A stretch of DNA of 64,000 nucleotides from Nocardioides alpinus. Lineage in GTDB: Bacteria > Actinomycetota > Actinomycetes > Propionibacteriales > Nocardioidaceae. The notes beneath the pieces were generated by a model. It ran no database searches. It was not told the DNA's origin and saw only the letters and a list, made by a program, of their open reading frames with translations. The stretch is taken from NCBI RefSeq assembly GCF_900112035.1, contig NZ_FOKC01000014.1, positions 1 to 64,000 on the forward strand, in the 5' to 3' direction. The translations under genes and the position numbers were made by a program. Positions 48,688 to 57,802 of this stretch are shown one piece after another (position 1 is the first letter of the stretch; the number at the start of each line of letters is the position of its first letter).

Positions 48688-49923
48688 GTGGACGTGGCCC
48701 GCATCATCGTTCTCCTGGCGATCTGCGCGGTGGCCTACGTCGCGGGCGAGCTGCTGGCCAAGCGCCACGTCCCGCGGCTGCCGATCTATCTCGCCGTGGG
48801 CGCGCTGGCCGGCCTGGTGATCTCGAGCGCCCGCGAGGGAGCCGACGTGGCGTTCCCCGCCGTGTCCGCCGTGGCTCTCGGCGTGATCGGCTTCGTGGCG
48901 GGCAGCCACCTGGTGTGGCCGGCCATCCGGCCCCTCCTGCGTCCGATCGCCCTGCAGGTCGTCGGGATGAGCCTCGCGGTGCCGCTCTTCACGTCGGCGA
49001 TCGTCATCTACGTCCTGCGCGACCAGCCGACGTCGGTGACCGTCTCCGCGGCCCTCCTCACCGGCACGATCATGCTGGCCCTCTCCCCACCCGAGGCGAT
49101 CGCGGTGATCTCGGAGTCCCGCGCCTCGGGTCCCTTCACCCGGTTGGTGCTGGGAGCGACCGTGGTGATGGACGTCGTGGTGGTGGTCGGCTTCTCCGTC
49201 GCGCTGACCGCGGCCAACGCCCTGCTCGGCGGAGGCGGGAGCGTGGCCAGCCTGGTCGGGGGGATCTCGGTCGGTCTGCTGCTGTCGGTCACCGCCGGGC
49301 TGGTCGTCGGCGGCTTCCTGATCGTCGTCGTCCGTCGCACCGAGTCCTTCGCAGTCGCGGCCGTCCTGATCGTGGCGGCCTCGGCCGCGAGCGTCTGGAT
49401 CGCCGTCCTCGCCGTCCGGTGGGCCGTCGAGAAGCTCGACGTCCACGCCGAGGTGGAGTCGCTCCTCGTGGCGATGATCGCCGGGGTCCTCGTGGCCAAC
49501 ACGAGTGCGGAGAAGCCCTTCAGCGAGATCCTCGAGCGGATCGCGCCGCCCGTGTACGTCGTCTTCTTCACGCTGACCGGCCTGGGCCTGCACCTCGACG
49601 CGCTCCTCGCGGCAGCCGTACCCGCGGCCCTCCTCTGGGTGGTCCGGGGTGGCGGGTTGTGGGTGGGCTCGCGGGCCGCGGTGAGCATCGCGGGTCAGAG
49701 CGACGAGGTGAAGAAGGTCGCCTGGAGGGCGTTCGTGCCGCAGGCGGGCATCGCGCTGGCCCTCGCCGCGACGGTGGCCGAGACCTACCCGAAGTTCGGC
49801 GCCACCCTGGCCACCGTGGTGATCGGCACCGTCGTGCTCAACGAGGCCGTCGGGCCGTTCTTCCTCAAGTCGGCCCTCGAGTCGGTGGGTGAGACGGCGT
49901 CCACGGAGGAGATGCTGCACTAG
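48688..49923 (+). CDS. Cation/proton antiporter (CPA superfamily)
   Basis: 411 residues with about twelve membrane segments. The core region LLTGTIMLALSPPEAIAVISE (about 130-150) and the late FFTLTGLGLHLDALL (about 290) fit the CPA fold in which helices 4 and 11 carry the ion site; the usual Asp pair is not plain, with Glu in the SPPEA position. GTG 48688 has GAGGAGG 5 nt upstream and is preferred over ATG 48670. It exchanges Na+ or K+ for H+ at the membrane. Next gene starts 41 nt downstream and is a second antiporter. Confidence 0.8.
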   Translation: MDVARIIVLLAICAVAYVAGELLAKRHVPRLPIYLAVGALAGLVISSAREGADVAFPAVSAVALGVIGFVAGSHLVWPAIRPLLRPIALQVVGMSLAVPLFTSAIVIYVLRDQPTSVTVSAALLTGTIMLALSPPEAIAVISESRASGPFTRLVLGATVVMDVVVVVGFSVALTAANALLGGGGSVASLVGGISVGLLLSVTAGLVVGGFLIVVVRRTESFAVAAVLIVAASAASVWIAVLAVRWAVEKLDVHAEVESLLVAMIAGVLVANTSAEKPFSEILERIAPPVYVVFFTLTGLGLHLDALLAAAVPAALLWVVRGGGLWVGSRAAVSIAGQSDEVKKVAWRAFVPQAGIALALAATVAETYPKFGATLATVVIGTVVLNEAVGPFFLKSALESVGETASTEEMLH

Positions 49924-49964
49924 CAGGCACGGTCAGCGGTGCCCCACGGACGAAAGGACCACCG

Positions 49965-51203
49965 GTGTCGGCGGCGATGAGCTTGTTCGCGCTGGTCGTG
50001 ATCGTGTTCGGTGCACTGTCTGCACGGGCAGGTCGGGCGTACGTCTCCGCACCGATGGTCTTCATGCTCGCCGGCTTCGTCCTCGGCAGCACGCGCTTCT
50101 ACGAGCTCGAGGGCTCCACCATCAAGGTGGTGGCCGAGCTCACCCTCGCGCTGCTGCTCTTCCACGGTGCCGCGGAGCTGCGGCCCCGTGACCTCCGCAC
50201 CGAGTGGGCGCTGACCGGGCGACTCCTGTTCGTCGCGCTGCCGATGTCACTGGCAGCCACGTTCGTGCTCATCCGTGTCCTCCTCCCCGGACTCGATGTG
50301 TGGCTCGCCCTGGTGATGGCTGCCGCCCTGGCTCCCACCGACTCCGCGCTGGCGACGGCCACCGTCCTCAACCCCGCGGTGCCGGTCCGGGTCCGCCGCC
50401 TGCTCAACCTCGAGAGCGGGCTCAACGACGGACTGGCCACCCCTGTGGTGCTGTTCGCCATCGCGGCAGCAGCCGGGACGCACACGTCGTCCCGTGGAGA
50501 CCACGGAGCGCTGGAGGCGGTGGTCGCCATCGCGACCGGGGTGACGCTGGGAGCCCTCGTCGGGCTCGGCGTGGGCCGGTCCCTGGATCATGCCCGCCGC
50601 CGTGGCTGGACCGACGAGAGCATCCTGCCGATGGCCGTGCTGGCCGTCCCCCTCCTGTGTTTCTACGGCGCGGACCTCCTGGGCGGCAACGGGTTCATGG
50701 CGGCGTACGTCGCAGGCATCACCTAGGCCGCCACGCACGCATCGCCCGTACGAGCGTCCGCCGACCTCGAGCTCACGCGCCTCGGTTCCGCCCTGCTGGG
50801 GTGCGCGGCCTGGATGCTCTTCGGCGCGGCGACCGCCACCCACGTGGCGGCGCTCGTGCAGTGGCAGTCCGTGGCGATCGCCGTCGCGTCGCTCACGGTG
50901 CTCCGGATGGGACCGGTGGCCCTCAGCCTGACCGGGTCAGGACTCGATGCCCGCTCCCGCCTCTTCATCGGCTGGTTCGGGCCCAGGGGGCTTCCGTCAG
51001 TCGTCTTCGCGCTGATCGCCAACGACGCGCTCGAGGGCGGGCCGGGAGCGGCGACCGTCGTGGCGACGGTCGCCACGACTGTCGTCCTCAGCGTCGTCGG
51101 GCACGGGCTCACCGCACCGCCGCTGAGCGCGTGGCTCGGCAGGTCGGCTCGCGCGCACGATCCGCCGGGCGCACCACCGCCGGTGCCTGGTTTCTCACCC
51201 TGA
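49965..51203 (+). pseudogene. CPA1 cation/proton antiporter interrupted by an in-frame TAG
   Basis: Reading from GTG 49965 (RBS AAAGGA) gives 253 residues of an NhaP-type antiporter with VMAAALAPTDSALATATV and RLLNLESGLNDGLATPVVL (the ion-site helix and ESGxND motif of CPA1), ending at TAG 50724-50726 right after NGFMAAYVAGIT, where homologues go on. The same frame stays open past the stop for a further 158 codons and encodes the missing part (ELTRLGSALLG, FIGWFGPRGLPSVVFAL), ending at TGA 51201-51203. So one nonsense substitution splits an otherwise intact gene. It may be a real pseudogene, a readthrough case or a base error. A separately translated 3' half (ATG 50814) is unlikely to work. 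Confidence 0.8.
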
Positions 51204-51292
51204 ACAGGTGAGCCCGGACGGGCGAGCCCTCTGGACGCTGGGGGCGGACGCGCCGTCGGCCGTCCGCTCCTGCGGCGACGAGAAGGACCGAG

Positions 51293-51319
51293 ATGCCCGA
51301 GTCGAAGGTGCTCGCGTGA
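51293..51319 (+). CDS. Possible 8-codon leader ORF before the ClC gene
   Basis: ATG 51293 follows an AGAAGGA site by 5 nt and encodes MPESKVLA, with its TGA (51317-51319) overlapping the GTG start at 51316 of the ClC-like gene. This arrangement would allow coupled restart. It could be a chance pattern. Confidence 0.3.
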   Translation: MPESKVLA

Positions 51320-52656
51320 CAGGCCCCGCGGATCCGGACGGCCCGGGCCCGCGACCGACGGACGTCCTGCACAGCCCCGGCTACCTCAGGCTGCTGCTCA
51401 CCGCCGGGCTCCTGGGCCTTCCGCTGTCCTTGGTCGCGTTCGCCTTCCTGGCCGTCGTGCACGAGCTCGAGCACGTCGTGTGGCACGACCTCCCGGCGGC
51501 CCTGGGCCATGCGACACCTCCCCCGTGGTGGCCGGTCCTGACGATCGGGTTCGCCGGCCTGGTCGTCGCGCTTGCGGTCCTCCACCTGCCGGGACACGGC
51601 GGCCACGTTCCGGTCGCGGGCCTCGGCGCCGGTGCCACCCCTCCGGCCGCGCTGCCGGGCGTCGTGCTCGCAGCCGCGGCCAGCCTGGTCGGCGGAGCGG
51701 TCGTCGGACCCGAGGCGCCGCTGGTCGCCATCGGGAGCGGGCTCGCGCTCCTGGCCATCAGGCGTACGAGCTCGGGGGCGGACCCCACGACGGCGACTCT
51801 CCTTGCGGCGGCGGGTTCTGCCGCGGCGATCTCGGCCATCTTCGGAAGTCCCCTCGTCGCCGCCGTCATCTTCCTCGAGGTGCTCGGTCTCTCGCGCCGA
51901 GCGTTGATGCTCGTCGTCCTGCCGTGCCTCGTCTCGAGCGGGGTCGGGGCACTCCTGTTCACTGGCCTCGGCCGCTGGACCGGTTTCGAGATCGGAGCAC
52001 TGGCACTTCCCGGCCTCGCCCCGGCCCGCCTGACAGCGGCAGAGGTCGCGTGGGCGCTGCCCCTCGCCGTCGTCGTGGCCGTCGGCACGTGGGTGGTCTG
52101 CGCGGTCGGACGGCTGACCGCGCGCCTCGCCGAGGCGCACGTGATGACCACGACCGTGGTCGCCGGCGTCGTGGCCGGCACGGCGGCGGCTGCGTACGCC
52201 CTCATGACAGGTCGATCCCCCGAGGAGGTGGCGCTCTCCGGGCAGGCGACGCTGTTCGACCTGGCCGAGGACCCGGCGGCGTGGTCGACCGCGGCGCTGG
52301 TGGCCCTCGTGCTGTGCAAGGCCGTCGCGTACGCCGTGTGCCTGGGCACGTTCCGTGGTGGACCCGTCTTCCCCGCCATCCTGCTCGGGGCCGGGGTGGG
52401 AGTGCTCGCTGCCGACCTCTTGCCGGGTCTGGGTCTCGTCGCTGCCCTCGCGATCGGCATGGGGGCGGGCATGGCCGTCACCGGACTCCCCGTGACCAGC
52501 GTCGTGCTCGTCGCCCTGCTGCTCGGCGACGCAGCGGTCGACCTCGTGCCGGTGGTGATCCTCGCGGTGGTGGTCGCGCTGGTCACGGAGGAGCGCCTGA
52601 GCAGCTCGTCCCGCCTCCGGGTGCTCGTGGGGGCGGCTCCGGGGCCCACGACCTGA
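51316..52656 (+). CDS. ClC-family chloride channel/transporter
   Basis: 446 residues from GTG 51316, about eleven membrane helices. GGAVVGPEAPLVAIGSG (about 140-156) matches the ClC G(K/R)ExP filter region with the gating Glu, and CKAVAYAVCLGTFRGGPVFPAI (key part GTFRGGPVFP) the later GxFxP element; the first GSGIP motif is changed to GHGGHVP. No CBS domains. ClC proteins move Cl- or exchange it for H+. A longer frame to GTG 51208 starts 4 nt after the previous gene but is low-complexity. With the two antiporters it forms an ion and pH homeostasis group. Convergent with the MBL gene, 10-nt gap. Confidence 0.8.
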   Translation: MTGPADPDGPGPRPTDVLHSPGYLRLLLTAGLLGLPLSLVAFAFLAVVHELEHVVWHDLPAALGHATPPPWWPVLTIGFAGLVVALAVLHLPGHGGHVPVAGLGAGATPPAALPGVVLAAAASLVGGAVVGPEAPLVAIGSGLALLAIRRTSSGADPTTATLLAAAGSAAAISAIFGSPLVAAVIFLEVLGLSRRALMLVVLPCLVSSGVGALLFTGLGRWTGFEIGALALPGLAPARLTAAEVAWALPLAVVVAVGTWVVCAVGRLTARLAEAHVMTTTVVAGVVAGTAAAAYALMTGRSPEEVALSGQATLFDLAEDPAAWSTAALVALVLCKAVAYAVCLGTFRGGPVFPAILLGAGVGVLAADLLPGLGLVAALAIGMGAGMAVTGLPVTSVVLVALLLGDAAVDLVPVVILAVVVALVTEERLSSSSRLRVLVGAAPGPTT

Positions 52657-52666
52657 GGCCCTCCCG

Positions 52667-53446
52667 TCATGGACCGTCGGCGGACACCGTCCGTGAGCCG
52701 CCGACGTCCACCACGATGGCCTCGCACGCGGGGGCCAGCTGCGCGAGCGCGTCGGTGAATCGTGGTCCGGCCGAGTCCATCCACCCCTTGGGAAACGTGC
52801 GTCCCGCCGGGGCATGAAGGGTCTTCCAGTGGACCGGCAGGGCCCACCTCGCCCCCGACCGTCGGCACGCCTCCGCGGCCTCCTCGGGTCCCATGTGCCC
52901 GGGCGAGAGCCGCGGACCCCATCCGCCGACGGGGACCACCGCGACGTCGATCGGGGCGCCCGCCAGGGTGGCGAGGTCCGACATGGCGGGGTAGAGATCT
53001 GTGTCCCCGGCGACCCACACGACGCCCGACCGCCCCCGGACGAGGTGGCCGTTGGCAGCGTTGGGTCGGTGGGGCATCGGACGCGAGTGGTGGACGGCGT
53101 CCACGAGCCGGACGGTGACCCCGTCCGGGTCACCGACGCCCACCCACTCCCCCTCGCCGAGCCCCCGTCCGCCCAAGCCCTTCCGGTCGACCCACGCCGC
53201 GTTCTCGATCGCGGTCAGGACCGGCACGTCGCCGAGCATCTGGAGCGAGGCGACCTCCGCGTGGTCATGGTGGAGGTGGGAGAGCAGCACGGCGTGTGCG
53301 CCCGACCAGGCGCTGTCGTCCGGTTGGCCCCCACGTCGCCGGAGGACGCCGTTGTGCCGCCGGAGGAGCGGGTCCGCGATCAGCCGTACCCCATCGATGT
53401 CGAGCACGACGGTGGCGTGGCCGAGCCAGGTCAGTGAGATCGTCAT
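52667..53446 (-). CDS. Metallo-beta-lactamase fold hydrolase (UlaG-like)
   Basis: 259 residues from ATG 53446. Zinc ligands: HLHHDHAE (HxHxDH, about 62-69), HHSRPMP His (about 118), Asp in AGDTDLYP (about 144) and the final His in PVHWKTLHAPAG (about 202). The size and start ISLTWLGHATVVLDIDG fit the YcfA/UlaG-like group that cleaves phosphoester or lactone bonds; substrate unknown. The frame extends upstream to 53884 with no coding character and is rejected. Confidence 0.85.
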   Translation of the reverse strand: MTISLTWLGHATVVLDIDGVRLIADPLLRRHNGVLRRRGGQPDDSAWSGAHAVLLSHLHHDHAEVASLQMLGDVPVLTAIENAAWVDRKGLGGRGLGEGEWVGVGDPDGVTVRLVDAVHHSRPMPHRPNAANGHLVRGRSGVVWVAGDTDLYPAMSDLATLAGAPIDVAVVPVGGWGPRLSPGHMGPEEAAEACRRSGARWALPVHWKTLHAPAGRTFPKGWMDSAGPRFTDALAQLAPACEAIVVDVGGSRTVSADGP

Positions 53447-53657
53447 GTCGACCTCGCCAGACGGTCCCCGTCGGCCGTCCGCAGCGCGGCAACCACTGCC
53501 GTCGTGCCGGGGTCGCCTGTCATGGGGTGAACCTAGGAGCCCGGAGCGGACCACGGCCTCCCCCGCAACGAGTGAGTGCCGCGTGCCCTCGACGTACTCC
53601 CACCGGTGCCGCCGGTGGGAGTACGCATGAAGTCGGCCGGCGCGGGTACTCCAGCCC

Positions 53658-53924
53658 GTGAACACCTTCGTCGACCTGCTGACCGTGTTGGGCGTCCTCG
53701 CCGGTATCGGAGGCCTCCTGTTCCTCATGAGCGCGCTCGACCCGACCAGCGACCGCAAGCCCCCGACCCATCGGGGCACTCGCGCGAGCGGGGTCCGTGG
53801 ATCACAGCAGCCCCTCGACCACCAGCGGTGGGGGAAGTCTGTCGCTGGTCGGCCGTTGCAACGGCCCAGCAGTGCGGGAGTCACCGCTGAAGCGGTGACT
53901 CCTGCAAAGGCTCAGAACCTGTAG
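53658..53924 (+). CDS. Small single-span membrane protein, uncertain 3' end
   Basis: 88 codons from GTG 53658. The first about 30 residues (NTFVDLLTVLGVLAGIGGLLF and on) form one membrane helix with an acidic end LDPTSDR; the remaining residues are polar and low-complexity. The last third lies over a strong hairpin and overlaps the end of the convergent sulfotransferase gene by 13 nt. The membrane part looks real; the tail may be non-conserved. No ribosome binding site is clear and no family is recognised. The 211 nt between 53447 and 53657 hold the MBL promoter region and nothing else that I see. Confidence 0.4.
   Translation: MNTFVDLLTVLGVLAGIGGLLFLMSALDPTSDRKPPTHRGTRASGVRGSQQPLDHQRWGKSVAGRPLQRPSSAGVTAEAVTPAKAQNL
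53877..53902. terminator. Hairpin between convergent genes
   Basis: An 11-bp perfect stem (GGAGTCACCGC with GCGGTGACTCC) with loop TGAA, 9 nt past the sulfotransferase stop at 53912 on the minus strand. It lies within the 3' part of the small plus-strand frame, which casts doubt on that tail. Confidence 0.6.
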
Positions 53925-54535
53925 CCGAAATGACTGATCGTCCGGGCGAACCGTTCGGCGACGATCTCGGCGTCCCCCGGTCCGTAGAGCTCGCGGTAGT
54001 GCACCCCACTCCCCTGCTTGGCGTGGGGCAGGTCCAGCGACAGCCCCAGGCGCGACGAGATGTCCGCGACCGCGGCCGGCAGCTCCTCGTAGCGGTAGAC
54101 CTGGTCCACCACCACCCGGCCGTCGAGGCGGTAGAGCCGCTCGTTGAGGGCGAGCCGCTCCATCCGGCGCGGGGTCCGGACGAACTCGGCGAAGGTCTTG
54201 GTGAAGGTCGGCTTGCGCGCGCTGTAGCGGTAGGACGACGCGACGACGTCGTAGGGGTTCCGCTCGACGGCGAAGGTGAAGTAGGCGTCCCACGTGTCGC
54301 GACCGATCACCTCGATCACCCGGCGGGCGCCCATGTGGGCGTACGAGCTGGGGTCGGTGTCGTCGTTCTGCGGGCCCACTCCCCCGGCGGCGGCGCGCAG
54401 CACCTCGTCCTCCGGGCTGATCCGGGTGACGACGTCCTCGGGGCCGCAGTGGCGCGAGAGCGCGATCTCGAGGCTGGTTCCGGCGGTCTTGCGGGTCTTG
54501 ACGAAGACGAAGCGGTGCGCGTGCGAGGCGATCAT
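53912..54535 (-). CDS. Sulfotransferase family protein
   Basis: 207 residues. The 5'-phosphosulfate loop FVFVKTRKTAGTSLEIAL (about 9-26) and the 3'-phosphate-binding FAVERNPYDVVASSYRY (about 92-108) are both present, so PAPS binding is expected. Related to Sulfotransfer_2 enzymes that sulfate carbohydrates. ATG 54535 lies 11 nt downstream of the potassium-channel stop on the same strand, so both are probably co-transcribed. The substrate is unknown; the glycan cluster in the same window is one candidate source. Confidence 0.83.
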   Translation of the reverse strand: MIASHAHRFVFVKTRKTAGTSLEIALSRHCGPEDVVTRISPEDEVLRAAAGGVGPQNDDTDPSSYAHMGARRVIEVIGRDTWDAYFTFAVERNPYDVVASSYRYSARKPTFTKTFAEFVRTPRRMERLALNERLYRLDGRVVVDQVYRYEELPAAVADISSRLGLSLDLPHAKQGSGVHYRELYGPGDAEIVAERFARTISHFGYRF

Positions 54536-54546
54536 GACGTCACGCG

Positions 54547-55635
54547 TCAGTCGTCCTCGTCGGCCAGCTCTTCGCCGTGGGTGCCCGGGCGGGGCGCCCA
54601 CGGCAGCTCCTTGGCCGGACGTACGACCACGAGCCGGTCGCCGCGGCCGAGCAGCGAGACCACCGGGTCGAAGTAGCGGTAGACCTTCTCGTCGCGGATC
54701 ACCGCGATGACCTGGTCGGGCAGCGACTGGGGCTGCTTGCCGACCTCGTTGACCAGCAGGTCGCGCTCGGCGACCTCGAGGCCCTCGCCGTAGGTCATCA
54801 GGTCCTCCATCACCGAGCCGAGCATCGGCGACATCGACGACAGGCCGAGCAGGCGACCGACGGCGTCGGAGGACGTGATGACCGAGTTGGCGCCGGACTG
54901 GCGCATCAGCGGGACGTTCTCGTGCTCGCGCACCGCGGCGACGATCCACGCGTCGGGGTTGAGCTGCCGCACGGTCAGCGTGACGAGCACGTTGGAGTCG
55001 TCGCGGTCGGTGGTGATGATGACGTGCGTCGCCTTCTCCGCACCGGCCTGGCGCAGGACGCCGCGGCGGGTGGCGTCGCCGGCGATCACGACGAGCTGGT
55101 CGCGGTTGCCGTCGGCGACCGCCACCGGGTTGGGGTCGACGACCACGATGGCCTCGCGCTGGTAGCCGTTGCTGACCAGGGTCTCGATCGCGCTCCGGCC
55201 CTTGGTGCCGTAGCCGACGACGACGACGTGCTGATCCATCTTCTTCCTCCACCGGGAGACCCGGATCATCTCGCGTCCCTGCGAGGCGAGGACCTCGAGG
55301 GTGGTGCCGATCAACAGGACCAGGAACGCGATGCGGGCCGGGGTGATGATGATGGCGTTGACCAGCCGGGCCTGGTCGGACACTGGCGCGATGTCGCCGT
55401 AGCCGGTCGTGCTGAGCGTGACGGTCGTGTAGTAGAACGAGTCGAGCAGGCTCAGCGTGTTCGTGGGGTCGTTGCCGTCGACGTAGCCGTCACGGTCGAA
55501 GTAGACCAGCAGCACGGTGCCGACGAGGATGGCGACCGCCATCAGCAGCCGTCGGCCCAGCTCCCACCACGGCGACCGGTTGCGCTCCGGCAGGGACACC
55601 CGGCCCACGCTGGGCTGGTGGCTGGACGTCGACAC
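54547..55635 (-). CDS. Two-TM potassium channel with RCK (TrkA-N) domain
   Basis: 362 residues. Two membrane helices (about 27-48 and 88-112) flank a pore loop with the K+ filter TTGYGD (about 78-83). Then a TrkA-N Rossmann domain (about 135-260; VVVGYGTKGRSAIETL, VVVDPNP) and a C-terminal TrkA-C-like part (about 280-350). This is the MthK/Kch layout; ligand gating of K+ flow is expected. GTG or ATG start at 55635, 1 nt from the BrkB-family gene stop at 55637, which lies upstream. Confidence 0.9.
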   Translation of the reverse strand: MSTSSHQPSVGRVSLPERNRSPWWELGRRLLMAVAILVGTVLLVYFDRDGYVDGNDPTNTLSLLDSFYYTTVTLSTTGYGDIAPVSDQARLVNAIIITPARIAFLVLLIGTTLEVLASQGREMIRVSRWRKKMDQHVVVVGYGTKGRSAIETLVSNGYQREAIVVVDPNPVAVADGNRDQLVVIAGDATRRGVLRQAGAEKATHVIITTDRDDSNVLVTLTVRQLNPDAWIVAAVREHENVPLMRQSGANSVITSSDAVGRLLGLSSMSPMLGSVMEDLMTYGEGLEVAERDLLVNEVGKQPQSLPDQVIAVIRDEKVYRYFDPVVSLLGRGDRLVVVRPAKELPWAPRPGTHGEELADEDD

Positions 55636-55636
55636 G

Positions 55637-56602
55637 TCAGGAGTCTCGCACGCTGATGCGCTCGCGCAGCCGCTGCATGAGCTCGAGCCGTGCGCGCGTC
55701 GTGCTCTTCTGCGGGAAGACCGTGTCGCAGGCCGCGTTGACCGCCGCCCCGATGAGCACGGCCAGCGCCAGGAGGTAGAGCCACAGGAGCACGGCGATGG
55801 GCGCGGCCAGCGGCCCGTAGATCGATCGCGACTCGGCCGCGGTGACCGTCAGCACCCAGCGCAGGACGTACGAGCCGGTGACCCAGCAGAACAGCGAGAA
55901 GGTGGCGCCGGGCAGGTTGAAGCGCCACTTGGTCCGCACCGGCACCGACACGTGGAACAGCGTGGCGAGGAAGCAGATGCACAGCGCCAGCACGACCGGC
56001 CAGTAGAGGCTGTTGACGAAGTCGAGGCGAGGCGGGAGCACCCGGTCGACCAGCGTGGGGCCGGCCACCACGAGCGGGATGCTGACCGCCCCGGTGACCA
56101 TGGCGAGGACGTAGAGCACGAAGGACAGCGCTCGCGTCTCGACGATCCCCCGCTGACCGCCGAGACCGTGCATGATCGTGATGGTGTCGACGAAGACGTT
56201 CAGCGCACGCGAGCCCGACCACAGCGCGAGGACGAAGCCGATCGAGATCACGTCGTAGCGGCCGCCGTCGAGCACGCTGTCGATGGTCGGCCGGATGATC
56301 GTGTTCACGGCGCGCTCGGTCAACGCCTGCCGGGACACCTCCAGCACCGCGTTGCGGATGTCCTCGAGCTGGGTCGCGGTGAACCGCTCGCTGACGAAGC
56401 CGATGGACCCGGCGAGCGCGAAGATCAGCGGCGGCACGGACAGCACGGCGAAGAACGCCGCCTCCGCTGCCAGTCCGGTGACGCGGTGGCGCAGGCACGA
56501 GCCGACGGTGGTGACGATGATCCGCCACAGCTGCTCGCCCCAGCGTCGGGCGAGGACCTCGACGCGGCGCGGCGCAGGCTTCTCCTCGCTCGCCTCGACC
56601 AT
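55637..56602 (-). CDS. YihY/BrkB family inner-membrane protein
   Basis: 321 residues with six membrane helices; family features RHRVTGLAAEAAFFAVLSVPPLIFAL (key part AAEAAFFAVLS, about 38-60) and the ATFSLFCWVTGSYVLRW region (about 230). YihY/BrkB proteins (once misnamed RNase BN) have no settled function. ATG 56602. Followed at once by the channel gene, so an operon BrkB-channel-sulfotransferase is likely. Confidence 0.88.
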   Translation of the reverse strand: MVEASEEKPAPRRVEVLARRWGEQLWRIIVTTVGSCLRHRVTGLAAEAAFFAVLSVPPLIFALAGSIGFVSERFTATQLEDIRNAVLEVSRQALTERAVNTIIRPTIDSVLDGGRYDVISIGFVLALWSGSRALNVFVDTITIMHGLGGQRGIVETRALSFVLYVLAMVTGAVSIPLVVAGPTLVDRVLPPRLDFVNSLYWPVVLALCICFLATLFHVSVPVRTKWRFNLPGATFSLFCWVTGSYVLRWVLTVTAAESRSIYGPLAAPIAVLLWLYLLALAVLIGAAVNAACDTVFPQKSTTRARLELMQRLRERISVRDS

Positions 56603-56687
56603 GGCGCCACGCTATCCATTGGGCTCCCTGTCGAGACGATCCCGTGCCGCGGGTTTCCGGATCGGCGGCGTGGGTAGCGTCACCCGC

Positions 56688-57755
56688 ATGCACCGACTCC
56701 CGCGCCCCCCCGTCCTGGCTGCCGTCGCGATGCTCAGCACCAGCGTGCTGACCGTCTCGCTCCTGGCCGCTCCCGCCGAGGCCGCCCCGCGCAAGACGCG
56801 GTTGTCCGGAACCCCCAGCGTCGACGTGGCCACGCCCGGCGGTGCAGTGGCGATGTCCGGCACGGTGAAGGACAAGGGCAAGCAGAAGCGCACCGTCGTC
56901 CTCGAGCAGAAGATCGCATCGGGCTGGCGCAAGGTGGACAAGGTGAGGTCCAGCCGCTCCGGCGCCTACGCCATCACCGTCCCGACGGACTGGTTCTACT
57001 CCACCAAGCTCCGCACGCGGGTCGTGAAGACCCGCAAGTTCCGCGGCGACACCTCCCGCGCCCACAGGATGAGCGTGGTCCCGGCCTACGTCCCGCTCGG
57101 CTCCCCCTCGTCGTGGGCGCCGCTCAGCCGCTACGGCGAGAGGTTCAACCCGTGCCGGACGGTGACCTACGGGATCAACACCTCGCGGGCCACGCCCGAC
57201 GCGGCCACGGTGTCGGCCGGCATCCAGAACACGATGGCGCTGGTGTCACAGGCCACCGGGGTGCGGTTCAGGTTCAAGGGCGAGACGAGCGCGATGCCCT
57301 TCGACCGCAGGTTCAAGGGCAAGGACCCCCAGCTGGTCTTCGCGTTCACCACTGATGCCGACACCAAGCTCGACCTCGGCCCCACGGTGGCCGCCCGCGG
57401 CGGCTCGGACCGCACCCGGTGGGCGCGCAACGCCCGCGGCAAGCGGATCCTGCAGACCATCCACGGTGGCGTGATCTACGACCTCGACGACACCGCGACC
57501 ATGACGGCCGCGCAGTTCCAGCAGCTCACCCTCCACGAGGTCGGCCACGCCATGGGCCTGGGCCACGTCGGCCCCACGGACCAGTACATGACCGCCGGCG
57601 CCGAGCTCTACGACCTCCCGCTCAGCTACCAGGCCGGTGACCTCAACGGCCTGAGCAAGGTCGGTCTCCAGGCCGGCTGCATCCGGCCGCTGCGCTCGCG
57701 CGGCAAGGCCGTCCTGGGTCGCCTGCCCGTCCCGGTCGCCACGACGCTCGACTGA
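56688..57755 (+). CDS. Secreted metzincin-type zinc metalloprotease
   Basis: 355 residues. Signal peptide (about 1-32, ending APAEAAP), then a beta-sandwich domain of about 95 residues (SGTVKDKGKQKRTVVLEQK; resembles carbohydrate- or wall-binding Ig-like folds), then a protease domain from about 150. The zinc motif HEVGHAMGLGH (HExxHxxGxxH, about 279-289) and a downstream Met in DQYMTAG (about 294-300) fit the metzincin Met-turn, as in matrixins. It should act outside the cell; target unknown. ATG 56688 is selected because it begins the signal peptide; the frame is open upstream to 56283 inside the divergent BrkB gene. Confidence 0.83.
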   Translation: MHRLPRPPVLAAVAMLSTSVLTVSLLAAPAEAAPRKTRLSGTPSVDVATPGGAVAMSGTVKDKGKQKRTVVLEQKIASGWRKVDKVRSSRSGAYAITVPTDWFYSTKLRTRVVKTRKFRGDTSRAHRMSVVPAYVPLGSPSSWAPLSRYGERFNPCRTVTYGINTSRATPDAATVSAGIQNTMALVSQATGVRFRFKGETSAMPFDRRFKGKDPQLVFAFTTDADTKLDLGPTVAARGGSDRTRWARNARGKRILQTIHGGVIYDLDDTATMTAAQFQQLTLHEVGHAMGLGHVGPTDQYMTAGAELYDLPLSYQAGDLNGLSKVGLQAGCIRPLRSRGKAVLGRLPVPVATTLD

Positions 57756-57802
57756 GTGTTCCGGTCCGGCCACATCGCGGCGGCAACGCCTACGGTGGGG
57801 CC

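Noticed and set aside
50727..51203. Second half of the antiporter as its own gene
   Set aside because: It continues the same frame and family after a TAG, has no ribosome binding site of its own, and lacks the first half of the transport core.
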